DNA of 64,000 bases from Azospirillum brasilense (GTDB lineage: Bacteria > Pseudomonadota > Alphaproteobacteria > Rickettsiales > UBA3002), in assembly GCA_003241645.1 (NCBI GenBank), contig QFOX01000003.1:14757-78756 (forward strand), given 5' to 3'. The notes under the pieces are model-generated. The model had not been told where the DNA came from, did not search any database, and saw only the letters and a list, made by a program, of their open reading frames with translations. Positions 1-7,317 of the stretch are shown piece by piece (position 1 is the first letter of the stretch; every line of letters begins with the position of its first letter). The translations under genes were made by a program, and so were the position numbers.

Positions 1-377
1 TTCAGGTGGCGAGCTTGCGCAACATGAAGTGGCACAACGTGAAGCCGCAGGTGGACGAGATCGAGTTCCCCGATGGTAAGCGCATCATCCTGCTGGCGCA
101 GGGCCGCCTGGTGAACCTTGGCTGCGCCAACGGCCACCCCAGCTTCGTGATGAGCTCGAGCTTCACCAACCAGGTGCTGGCGCAGATCGAACTGTGGGCG
201 AATGCGGGCAAATACGACAAGAAGGTCTATGTGCTGCCCAAAGCGCTGGACGAGAAAGTGGCCGCCCTGCACCTGAAAAAGATCGGCGCGAAGCTGACCA
301 AACTCAGCAAAGAACAGGCCGATTACCTCGGCGTGCCGGTGGAAGGGCCGTTCAAGAAGGACTGGTATCGTTACTAG
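1..377 (+). CDS. ahcY: Adenosylhomocysteinase, C-terminal part (5' end outside the window)
   Basis: This is the last ~124 residues of S-adenosylhomocysteine hydrolase, the NAD-dependent cytosolic enzyme that splits SAH into adenosine and homocysteine and so relieves product inhibition of methyltransferases. The first complete codon is at position 3. The segment GRLVNLGCANGHPSFVMS is the conserved region near the NAD site, and the protein ends in the family's typical Lys/Tyr-rich tail (DWYRY). The GTG at position 6 is internal and not a start. A palindromic repeat begins at the last base of the TAG stop codon, and a DivL-like sensor gene follows on the same strand. Confidence 0.97.
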   Translation, partial: QVASLRNMKWHNVKPQVDEIEFPDGKRIILLAQGRLVNLGCANGHPSFVMSSSFTNQVLAQIELWANAGKYDKKVYVLPKALDEKVAALHLKKIGAKLTKLSKEQADYLGVPVEGPFKKDWYRY

Positions 378-496
378 TTTCGCTGAGCATGGCGCGCTGC
401 GTTGTCGCGGCGCGTCCTCGCTCGGTCATGTACATGCACGTACACTCCCTTGCTGCGGGCGCTTGCTCCTAGCATCGCATCCATGCTGAGCGAAAC
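377..496. repeat. Palindromic repeat element, family B copy 1
   Basis: A ~120-bp element is bounded by a 16-nt imperfect inverted repeat (377-392 versus 481-496, one mismatch). Inside is a small hairpin: TGTAC at 429-433 pairs with GTACA at 440-444. The core resembles 34501-34571, sharing GCGTTGTC, CTCGCTCGGT, ATGTA and TACACTCCCT in the same order. It starts on the last base of the ahcY stop codon. No coding function is seen. The remainder of the gap, 497-588, shows no recognisable feature. Confidence 0.75.
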
Positions 497-588
497 CAAA
501 CGACGCCGCTGCACTCGCCCTATACCCTTTGATTCCACTGGAATTTGCCGCCGCCCCGCGCTAGGCTCCCGTTTGTTGGGGAAAATGC

Positions 589-2565
589 ATGCTGAAATGG
601 CTGAAACGCGCGAATGAAAAATCGCCGGAGATCAAACTGCCAGACGTGAAGTCGGTGGTGGCCATGGTCGCACCCGATACTGCCCGCCTCGAACAGGAAA
701 ATGAGCGTCTCAAGCAGGAACTGCGCCGCTATTCCAACATCATCAATTCCAGCCCCAACCTTGTGTGGCTGCGCGATGCGGAGCTGAACATCAATTTCTG
801 CAACCTCGCCTTCTCCGAAGTGGCCGAGGAGACCACCGACGAGATCGTGGCGCTGGGCGATGTGGAGCTGTTCAAAGGCCACCGCCAGCTGGCCCAGCGC
901 ATCTGGGAGCAGGGGGTCGAACACAGCGAGAACCGCCACATCGTGGTGGGCGGCGAACGCCGGCTGTACAACATCCGCGAGATCCCGCTGAAGCGCGAAG
1001 GCATGATGGTGGGCTATGGCAGCCATATCAGCGAGCTGGAGCAGGCGCAGGAAGAAACCCAGCGCCATGTCAGCGCGCTGCGCGACCTGCTGGAATCCTC
1101 CACCTCGGCCATGGCGATCTACGGCAAGGACCAGCGGCTGAAATTCTACAACTTTGCGTTTGTCGCATTATGGAAATTCGACGAGGTCTGGCTGGATACC
1201 GAGCCGACCTATGGCGAGGTGCTGGAACATCTGCGCGAGCGGCGCAAGCTGCCCGAGCAGGCCAACTTCAAGGCCTTCAAGGAACAGCAGACGCGCCTGT
1301 TCACCACGCTCATCGAACCGGACGAGGAATTCTTCTACCTGCCGGATGGCAAGACGCTGCGCGTCATCGCCATTCCGCACGCGCTCGGTGGTATCCTCTT
1401 CGCGTACGAGGACGTAACCGACCGCCTCGCGCTCGAGCGCAGCTACAACACGCTGATCGCCGTGCAGCGCGAAACGCTCGACAACCTGCACGAGGGCATC
1501 GTGGTGTTCGGTGAGAATGGCCGCCTGAACCTGTGCAACCCCACCTTCCACAAACTATGGGCGCTGAATGCGGAATTCACCGGCAGCGAGCCGCATATCC
1601 GCGTGGTGCTCGAGAAATGCCGCGAACTGTTCATTACCGACGATTGGGAGCGCTTCCTCGAGAACCTCGTGGCACGCTTCCAGCAGCGCCAGTTCTTCGC
1701 GCTGCGGTTCGAACGCAGCGACGGCACCGTGATCGACTGCACCTGCGTGCCGCTGCCCGATGGCGCGACGCTGCTAAGCTTCATCGATGTGACCGCAAGC
1801 ACGCTGGTGGAGCGGTCGCTGCGTGAGCGCACCGAAGCGCTGGAGACCGCCGACAAACTGAAGACCGAGTTCCTCGCCAACATGAGCTACGAGCTACGCT
1901 CGCCGCTGACCTCCATCTCGGGCTTTGCGGAAATGCTGCAGAAGCAATATGTGGGGCCGCTCACCGAGATCCAGAAAGATTACGTGGGCGGCATCTACCA
2001 GTCGGCGCAGCAGCTTGCCTCGCTGATCTCCGATATTATCGATTTGGCGACGGTGGAAGCGGGCTATGTGAGCCTCGAGGTCAGTGAGTTCGATATTCGC
2101 CACGCGATCGATAACGTCATTGCCCTGCTGAACGAGCGCATGAAGCTGCAGGACGTGACCATCACCGTGGCGGTGGATGCCGACATCCAGCAGATGGACG
2201 CGGATGAAGTGCGCGTGAAACAGATCATCGGCAACCTGGTGAGCAACGCGGTGAAAACCACCAAGGCTAAAGGCAACATCATCATCGAGGTGAGCTACAC
2301 CACGCTGCCCGACGGTGCGCGCGGCCCCATCGCCGTAACGGTGCGCGACGATGGCCCGGGCATCGACCCCGAGCGGCAGGCGCACCTGTTCGATCCGTTC
2401 TTCCGCGGCACCCTGAAGCAAGGGGCGGATGCGGCGCTTGGCCTCAGCCTCGTGAAGCGCTACGTGGAATTGCATGGCGGCGAGGTCACGGTGCAGTCCG
2501 ACACGGGCATGGGCACCGCCATCCGCTGCACGTTCCCGCATCCGCGGCTACGCGCTGCTGGCTGA
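589..2565 (+). CDS. divL: DivL-like PAS-domain tyrosine pseudokinase (cell-cycle sensor)
   Basis: A 658-aa cytosolic protein with a short coiled coil (about 35-50), PAS-type domains (about 50-410), a HisKA dimerisation helix and a HATPase_c domain. The phospho-acceptor box reads FLANMSYELRSPL, so the usual histidine is Tyr434. The ATP-binding landmarks remain: NLVSNAVK, DDGPGID and a GLSLV G2-like box. In Caulobacter, DivL has Tyr in place of His and controls the CckA-CtrA phosphorelay by binding rather than by phosphotransfer; a PAS kinase beside ahcY is a recurring alphaproteobacterial arrangement as I recall it. Orthology is inferred from the Tyr box, architecture and neighbour. Its stop overlaps the convergent next gene by 18 bp. 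Confidence 0.75.
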   Translation: MLKWLKRANEKSPEIKLPDVKSVVAMVAPDTARLEQENERLKQELRRYSNIINSSPNLVWLRDAELNINFCNLAFSEVAEETTDEIVALGDVELFKGHRQLAQRIWEQGVEHSENRHIVVGGERRLYNIREIPLKREGMMVGYGSHISELEQAQEETQRHVSALRDLLESSTSAMAIYGKDQRLKFYNFAFVALWKFDEVWLDTEPTYGEVLEHLRERRKLPEQANFKAFKEQQTRLFTTLIEPDEEFFYLPDGKTLRVIAIPHALGGILFAYEDVTDRLALERSYNTLIAVQRETLDNLHEGIVVFGENGRLNLCNPTFHKLWALNAEFTGSEPHIRVVLEKCRELFITDDWERFLENLVARFQQRQFFALRFERSDGTVIDCTCVPLPDGATLLSFIDVTASTLVERSLRERTEALETADKLKTEFLANMSYELRSPLTSISGFAEMLQKQYVGPLTEIQKDYVGGIYQSAQQLASLISDIIDLATVEAGYVSLEVSEFDIRHAIDNVIALLNERMKLQDVTITVAVDADIQQMDADEVRVKQIIGNLVSNAVKTTKAKGNIIIEVSYTTLPDGARGPIAVTVRDDGPGIDPERQAHLFDPFFRGTLKQGADAALGLSLVKRYVELHGGEVTVQSDTGMGTAIRCTFPHPRLRAAG

Positions 2566-3000
2566 ATCCGCGGTTTCCTGCGCGGCCAGTAACTGGTCCA
2601 GCACGGTATCGGTGAAGGGTTTCGCGCCGGGTGCAAACCCCATATCGATCTTCTTTTCGCGTTTCATCTGTTCGTTCATGGCCTGTTTCAGCTGCTCCTG
2701 CACCTCGCGCATGATCATCTCCAGCGCGGCGGCGCGCTCCTCCGGCGGCATGGCGTTCAGGTCTGCCTCGCTGATGCCTTTGGCCGCCATCACCTCTTCG
2801 GTGATCTTCTTTTTCAACTGCTCGATCTTCCATTCCATCAGGCTTTGCACGCCGCGATGGGTGATCTTGCCCAGCGTTTCCTCGGGGCTGTCTTCCTTCA
2901 GCAGCGCGGCAAACGCCCCGGAATCGGGTTGCAGGGTATTTTCCGTGGCCGTGGGGCCATAGGCAGGGGCGCTGAGTGTGCGGGTTGGATCAATGGCCAT
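2548..3000 (-). CDS. Hypothetical protein, 150 aa, charged helical
   Basis: I do not recognise this protein. It has no signal peptide or membrane segment. Residues ~1-40 are Pro/Thr/Ala-rich and probably disordered. Residues ~45-125 are rich in Glu, Lys, Gln and Met with heptad-like spacing (LMEWKIEQLKKKITEEVMAA), suggesting a helical or coiled-coil body. The chosen ATG (MAIDPTR) has AAAGGG about 7 nt upstream; longer in-frame extensions lack support. It converges on and overlaps the DivL-like gene by 18 bp and is divergent from purU. Codon use matches its neighbours, so it is probably a real resident gene. Confidence 0.6.
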   Translation of the reverse strand: MAIDPTRTLSAPAYGPTATENTLQPDSGAFAALLKEDSPEETLGKITHRGVQSLMEWKIEQLKKKITEEVMAAKGISEADLNAMPPEERAAALEMIMREVQEQLKQAMNEQMKREKKIDMGFAPGAKPFTDTVLDQLLAAQETADSASSA

Positions 3001-3159
3001 AGGGGTGCCCTTTAACGTGTGAATGCTGGAAATAATGCAAGGAACGTGCCGCCGGGCAGGGGCGGGCAACCCTGCCAGAATAAGGGCCCGAACGGGTAAA
3101 TCCACGCCCGCATGCCGGAAATTATTGCCCCACCGCGGAAAAATCTGTAATGGCGCGAC

Positions 3160-4029
3160 ATGAACCAGACCTCACAGACCCATTACGTGCTCACCCTTTC
3201 CTGCCGCGACACGCGCGGCATCGTGGCGGCGGTGACCGGTTTCCTCACCCAGCAGGACGGATTCATCATCGAATCCACCCAGTTCGGCGACCCTTCGACC
3301 GACCGCTTCTTCATGCGCGTGCATTTCGCCGCGGGCGCCGGCACGCCGGACAGTGCCGCGCTGGAGCAGGCCTTCCGTAGCGAAGTGGGCGGCCCGTTCG
3401 GCATGGAGTGGCAGCTGCATGACGCGCACCGCAAAGCGCGCGTGCTGGTGCTGGTGAGCAAGCACATGCATTGCCTGAACGATTTGATGTACCGCCACCG
3501 CACCGGCCAGCTGCCGGTGGAGATCGTGGGCGTGATCAGCAACCACGACGATGCCCGCGCCATGGTGGAATGGCATGGCATTGCCTACCACCACCTGCCG
3601 GTGACGGCCGACACCAAGGCCGCGCAGGAAGCGCAGATCCTTTCCATCGTTGAAGCCGAGAAGATCGATGTGGTGGTGCTGGCGCGCTACATGCAGATCC
3701 TCAGCCCCGAGCTGTCGCGCGCGCTGCATGGCCGCGCCATCAACATCCACCATTCGTTCCTGCCCAGCTTCAAGGGGGCCAAGCCCTACCATCAGGCTTA
3801 TGCGCGTGGCGTGAAGATCATCGGCGCGACCGCGCATTACGTGACCAACGACCTCGACGAGGGCCCGATCATCGAGCAGGAAGTGACCCGCGTGGACCAC
3901 ACCCATTCGCCGGAATCATTGACCGCGTTGGGGCAGGACATCGAGGCGCTGGTGCTGGCGCGCGCGCTGAAATACCACACGGAACACCGCGTGCTTCTGA
4001 ACGACACGAAGACCGTGGTCTTCCGCTAG
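3160..4029 (+). CDS. purU: Formyltetrahydrofolate deformylase
   Basis: PurU hydrolyses 10-formyl-THF to formate and THF, balancing one-carbon pools and feeding formate to purine synthesis. The 289-aa length is typical. An N-terminal ACT domain (about 8-85, starting YVLTLSCRDTRGIVA) precedes a formyltransferase-fold catalytic domain with the conserved INIHHSFLPSFKGAKPYHQA segment and the later GATAHYVTNDLDEGPII segment carrying the catalytic Asp. The SD is weak; the ATG (MNQTSQTH) is chosen because the ACT domain begins just after it. It appears monocistronic, converging with yggT. Confidence 0.97.
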   Translation: MNQTSQTHYVLTLSCRDTRGIVAAVTGFLTQQDGFIIESTQFGDPSTDRFFMRVHFAAGAGTPDSAALEQAFRSEVGGPFGMEWQLHDAHRKARVLVLVSKHMHCLNDLMYRHRTGQLPVEIVGVISNHDDARAMVEWHGIAYHHLPVTADTKAAQEAQILSIVEAEKIDVVVLARYMQILSPELSRALHGRAINIHHSFLPSFKGAKPYHQAYARGVKIIGATAHYVTNDLDEGPIIEQEVTRVDHTHSPESLTALGQDIEALVLARALKYHTEHRVLLNDTKTVVFR

Positions 4030-4036
4030 GCGGCGG

Positions 4037-4339
4037 CTACACCGTCGGCGTGGTGAAGAGCAGGTCGTAGAGCAGGTCCATCAGGAAATTGAGCAGCAGG
4101 ATGAGTACCACCGGCGACAGGTCGATGGGCACTTGCGGCAGGTATTTGCGCAGCAGCTTGCGGATGGGGTTCAGCATCGGCTCCAGCAATTTACTGAGCG
4201 TCTGGTGCACGCGCAGCACCAGCGCGTTGCTGCGGTTGAGGATGTCGAAATGGATCAGCACATCCAGCACCACATAGATGAACAACGCCAGGTTGATAAG
4301 GAAGACGATGTTATTCAATAGGTTGAGTATCGCGTTCAT
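4037..4339 (-). CDS. YggT family integral membrane protein
   Basis: A 100-aa protein with two hydrophobic segments, at about 7-30 and 72-95, separated by an amphipathic linker (NPIRKLLRKYLP). This is the usual size and pattern of one YggT repeat. The function of YggT proteins is not settled; links to osmotic or potassium homeostasis and cell division have been proposed. The start MNAILNLLNN is set by family length; upstream in-frame codons would add a non-homologous extension. It converges with purU, 7 bp away. Confidence 0.88.
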   Translation of the reverse strand: MNAILNLLNNIVFLINLALFIYVVLDVLIHFDILNRSNALVLRVHQTLSKLLEPMLNPIRKLLRKYLPQVPIDLSPVVLILLLNFLMDLLYDLLFTTPTV

Positions 4340-4507
4340 GGCGTTTGGCTTCCCGCTTGTAAGATTTCCTGAAATTGAGTATACTAAGGGCGTGAATAGG
4401 AAGGCAAGCACCCTGCGTTTGCAGTTGCCCATTTCCATCGCCGCCACCCAAGAAGAGGTGCGCGTAACACACAAATGCCCACAGATAGCGGGCAGGAGCT
4501 TAGTACC

Positions 4508-4864
4508 ATGACGGTCTCGACCATTACCAATGTGGCGCCGGAAATCCGCCGTGCCCTTGAGAACCAGAACAAACCGGTCACCCCCACCGGGCGCGACGCC
4601 AGCGCGGCGACGCTGCCGACCGACACGGTGCAGCTGAGCGCCGATGTGGCCTTCAAGCCCGCGCTGCTGAACCTGAACGAGGCGATTGCTGAGTCCAGCG
4701 CGCAGAACTTCGTAGCCGCGCAAAGCACCCTGAGCGATGCGGATTTCGACGTGGCCGACGCCACCGAGAGCGCGCAGGCACGTGTGCAGGCCGACGCGAA
4801 AGCCAGCACGCTGGCGCAGACCAACAAGCTGCCGCCCAACCTGATCCAGCTGCTTCAGGAATAA
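4508..4864 (+). CDS. Hypothetical protein, 118 aa
   Basis: Unrecognised. It has no signal peptide or transmembrane segment. It is rich in Ala, Thr, Asp and Gln with few aromatic residues, which suggests an extended or helical, partly disordered protein. A DTVQLSADVAF segment lies near residues 38-48, and the C-terminus ends NLIQLLQE. The ATG (MTVSTITN) has AGGAG 9 nt upstream and is preferred to an in-frame ATG at 4475 that lacks an SD. It lies 71 bp upstream of a pseudopilin gene on the same strand, so a link to the pilin is possible but only by position. Confidence 0.6.
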   Translation: MTVSTITNVAPEIRRALENQNKPVTPTGRDASAATLPTDTVQLSADVAFKPALLNLNEAIAESSAQNFVAAQSTLSDADFDVADATESAQARVQADAKASTLAQTNKLPPNLIQLLQE

Positions 4865-4935
4865 CCCCTTATATATTAAACTTTGGCTTCGCATGGCGGA
4901 ATGCTATATTTAGTGGGCATCACTGAAGGGCTTGC

Positions 4936-5739
4936 ATGCGTCACGCGTTCTCACTGGTCGAACTTTCCATCGTGCTGGTCATCCTTGGCCTGCTGACCGG
5001 CGGTATCCTTGGCGGCCAATCGCTTATCCGTGCGGCAGAATTGCGCTCGGCGGCAGCCGACATGCAGCGCTACCAATCCGCCATGTATACGTTCCGTGAT
5101 AAATACCTCGGTCTGCCGGGTGATATCACCAATGCCGAGCAATTCTGGGGCACCGACCCGGATGGCTGCCCGATCCACACGAACTGGAGCGTGAAAAAGT
5201 CGGCCACCTGCAACGGCAATGGGAACGGTCAGGTCACCAGTGGCGAAATGTTCCGTGCATGGCAGCAATTAGCCAATGCAGGGCTGATCGAGGGAAGTTA
5301 CACCGGTGTTCCCGGCCCAAACAATAGTGGCACCTGCACGAATATCGACCATGAGATCGGCGTGAATGTGCCCGCAGCGCGCCTGAAGCCCGCCGGGTTT
5401 GGGTTGCTCACCTACAGTGGGGGATACGTGGCTCCGGGTGCCGTTTCGTTCCAGTTCGAGGGCAATTATTCGAACACACTGATTCTCGGTGCTTCCACCA
5501 CGTCCTGTGAAACCGCCGGCCCGATCATGAAACCCGAAGAAGCCTGGAACATTGACACCAAAATGGATGATGGAAAGCCCGGCATGGGCAAGCTGGTAAC
5601 GCGCACGTCGCTTCCCGTCGGTGGCCCGGGCGTTATGCCCAATTGCAATGATGGCGACAACACCATGGCGGCTTCTGCGCAATATCGGCTCGATTTTAAC
5701 GGGGTAAATTGTTCGCTTTTATTCCGCACGGCATTGTAA
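4936..5739 (+). CDS. Type IV-pilin-like protein (pseudopilin), paralogue 1 of 3
   Basis: A 267-aa protein with a class III signal. A very short leader (MRHA) precedes FSLVELSIVLVI, with the +5 Glu, and then the hydrophobic helix. Prepilin peptidase would cleave and N-methylate here, but the -1 residue is Ala rather than Gly. The ectodomain has paired Cys, a CNGNGNGQ loop, WQQLANAGLIEGSYTG and the C-terminal motif KPEEAWNIDTKMDDGKP. All of these recur in the two genes at 55.7-57.3 kb. AAGGG lies before the ATG. No pilus or type II secretion assembly genes are in the window. A strong terminator follows. Confidence 0.88.
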   Translation: MRHAFSLVELSIVLVILGLLTGGILGGQSLIRAAELRSAAADMQRYQSAMYTFRDKYLGLPGDITNAEQFWGTDPDGCPIHTNWSVKKSATCNGNGNGQVTSGEMFRAWQQLANAGLIEGSYTGVPGPNNSGTCTNIDHEIGVNVPAARLKPAGFGLLTYSGGYVAPGAVSFQFEGNYSNTLILGASTTSCETAGPIMKPEEAWNIDTKMDDGKPGMGKLVTRTSLPVGGPGVMPNCNDGDNTMAASAQYRLDFNGVNCSLLFRTAL

Positions 5740-5764
5740 CCGTTCAGGCGCACGAAAAAGAAAA

Positions 5765-5791
5765 GGCCGGGGAAATTCCCCGGCCTTTTTT
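5765..5791. terminator. Bidirectional intrinsic terminator
   Basis: A perfect 10-bp inverted repeat (GGCCGGGGAA / TTCCCCGGCC with one central A) is followed by six T on the + strand. An A-rich stretch precedes it, giving a T-rich tail on the - strand. It serves both the pseudopilin (+) and gltA (-), which converge here. Confidence 0.93.
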
Positions 5792-5808
5792 GTTGCGTGG
5801 TGCGGCGC

Positions 5809-7263
5809 TTACTTGCGCTTGGCCACCGGCTGGAACTTGCGCGGGCCAGAACCGATGAACAGCTGGCGCGGACGGCCGATCTTCATGCTCGGGTCCTCGA
5901 TCATTTCTTTCCACTGGGCGATCCACCCGGCCGCGCGGGCCACGGCGAACAGCACCGTGAACATGGTGCTGGGAATGCCCAGCGCGCGGTAGATGATGCC
6001 CGAGTAGAAATCCACGTTCGGGTAAAGCTTGCGCTCGATGAAGTAGGGATCGTTGAGCGCGATCTTCTCCAGTTCCATGGCGATCTGCAGCAGCGGTTCG
6101 TCTTCCTGCCCCAGCTCCTTGAGCACGTCGTGGCATGCCTTGCGCAGCACGGCCGCGCGCGGATCGTAGTTCTTGTACACGCGGTGACCGAAGCCCATCA
6201 GGCGGAAATTGTCGTTCTTGTCTTTCACGCGCTTGATGAAATGCGGGATGTTCTTCACATCGCCGATCTCCTGCAGCTGGTTGATGACCGCCTCGTTCGC
6301 GCCGCCATGGGCCGGGCCCCACAGCGTGGCAATGCCCGCGCCGATGCAGGCGAACGGGTTCGCGCCCGAGCTGCCCGAGAGGCGCACGGTGCTGGTGGAG
6401 GCATTCTGCTCGTGGTCGGCATGCAGGATGAAGATCTTCTCCATCGCATCGGCGATGATGGGGTTGACCACATACGGCTCGGCCGGGGTGGCGAACATCA
6501 TATGCAGGAAGTTCTCCGCGAAGCCGAGCTTGTTGTCGGGGTACACGAAGGGCTGGCCGATCGAATATTTGTAGGCCATGGCCGCCAGCGTCGGCATTTT
6601 CGCGATGATGCGCAGCGCGGCGAGCTCGCGCTCCTCGGGGTTATGGATGTCCAGCGAATCGTGGTAGAACGCCGAGAGCGATGCCACCGCACCCACCATA
6701 ATGGCCATGGGGTGCGCGCGGCGCGGGAAGCCGCGATACAGGAAATGCAGCTGCTCGTGCACCATGGTGTGGTGCGTCACGCGGTAGCGGAACCATTCGC
6801 TCTGCTCTTTGTTCGGCAGGTCGCCGTACAGCAGCAGGTAGGCGCATTCCAGGAAGTCCGACTTGTCGGCCAGATCAGCGATGTCGTAGCCGCGATAGCG
6901 CAGGATGCCCTTGTCACCGTCGATGAAGGTGATCTCCGAATCGGTGCTGGCGGTGCTGAGGAAACCGGGGTCAAACGTGAAATGCCCGGTTGCGGCATAC
7001 AGCTTCTGGATGTCGATGACGTTCTGGCCTTCCACCGCTTTGTAGATGGGGAATTCCACCGTTTTGCCGGCCACCGACAGGCTGGCCGAACCCACCGTCT
7101 TAAAGCGCGAAGCGTTCTCTTTGCGGGGCGCCGAAAGCGCCGCCGGGCGCTGCGGGCAACCGCCAGTGCGGCCACCTTTGCGCGGCGCGGTCTTCGCTTT
7201 TACGGGTTTCGCCTTTGCTTTGGCAGGTTTGGCTTTGATGGTTTTCTTTGCGGCTTTGGCCAT
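5809..7263 (-). CDS. gltA: Citrate synthase with Lys/Ala-rich N-terminal extension
   Basis: Citrate synthase condenses oxaloacetate and acetyl-CoA at the entry to the TCA cycle. The core from about residue 58 (SLSVAGKTVEFP) is a type II bacterial enzyme. Catalytic residues are in place: His in GPAHGGANE, His in FGHRVYKNYDPRA and Asp in NVDFYSG. Residues 1-55 are unusual: KAAKKTIKAKPAKAKAKP followed by an Arg/Gly/Pro-rich linker, resembling histone H1-like tails. The ATG at 7263 has GGAG ~6 nt upstream, supporting the long form. An in-frame GTG just before the core (near 7097) would give a normal-length enzyme but has no clear SD. Confidence 0.95.
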   Translation of the reverse strand: MAKAAKKTIKAKPAKAKAKPVKAKTAPRKGGRTGGCPQRPAALSAPRKENASRFKTVGSASLSVAGKTVEFPIYKAVEGQNVIDIQKLYAATGHFTFDPGFLSTASTDSEITFIDGDKGILRYRGYDIADLADKSDFLECAYLLLYGDLPNKEQSEWFRYRVTHHTMVHEQLHFLYRGFPRRAHPMAIMVGAVASLSAFYHDSLDIHNPEERELAALRIIAKMPTLAAMAYKYSIGQPFVYPDNKLGFAENFLHMMFATPAEPYVVNPIIADAMEKIFILHADHEQNASTSTVRLSGSSGANPFACIGAGIATLWGPAHGGANEAVINQLQEIGDVKNIPHFIKRVKDKNDNFRLMGFGHRVYKNYDPRAAVLRKACHDVLKELGQEDEPLLQIAMELEKIALNDPYFIERKLYPNVDFYSGIIYRALGIPSTMFTVLFAVARAAGWIAQWKEMIEDPSMKIGRPRQLFIGSGPRKFQPVAKRK

Positions 7264-7317
7264 GGAACACTCCATTGGTGAGAATGGAGCAGAGCTTGGC
7301 CGCATGGGCCGTGCGCG

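Noticed and set aside
5797..7281. A 494-codon plus-strand frame opposite gltA
   Set aside because: Shadow of citrate synthase. The real gene is shown by catalytic motifs on the other strand.
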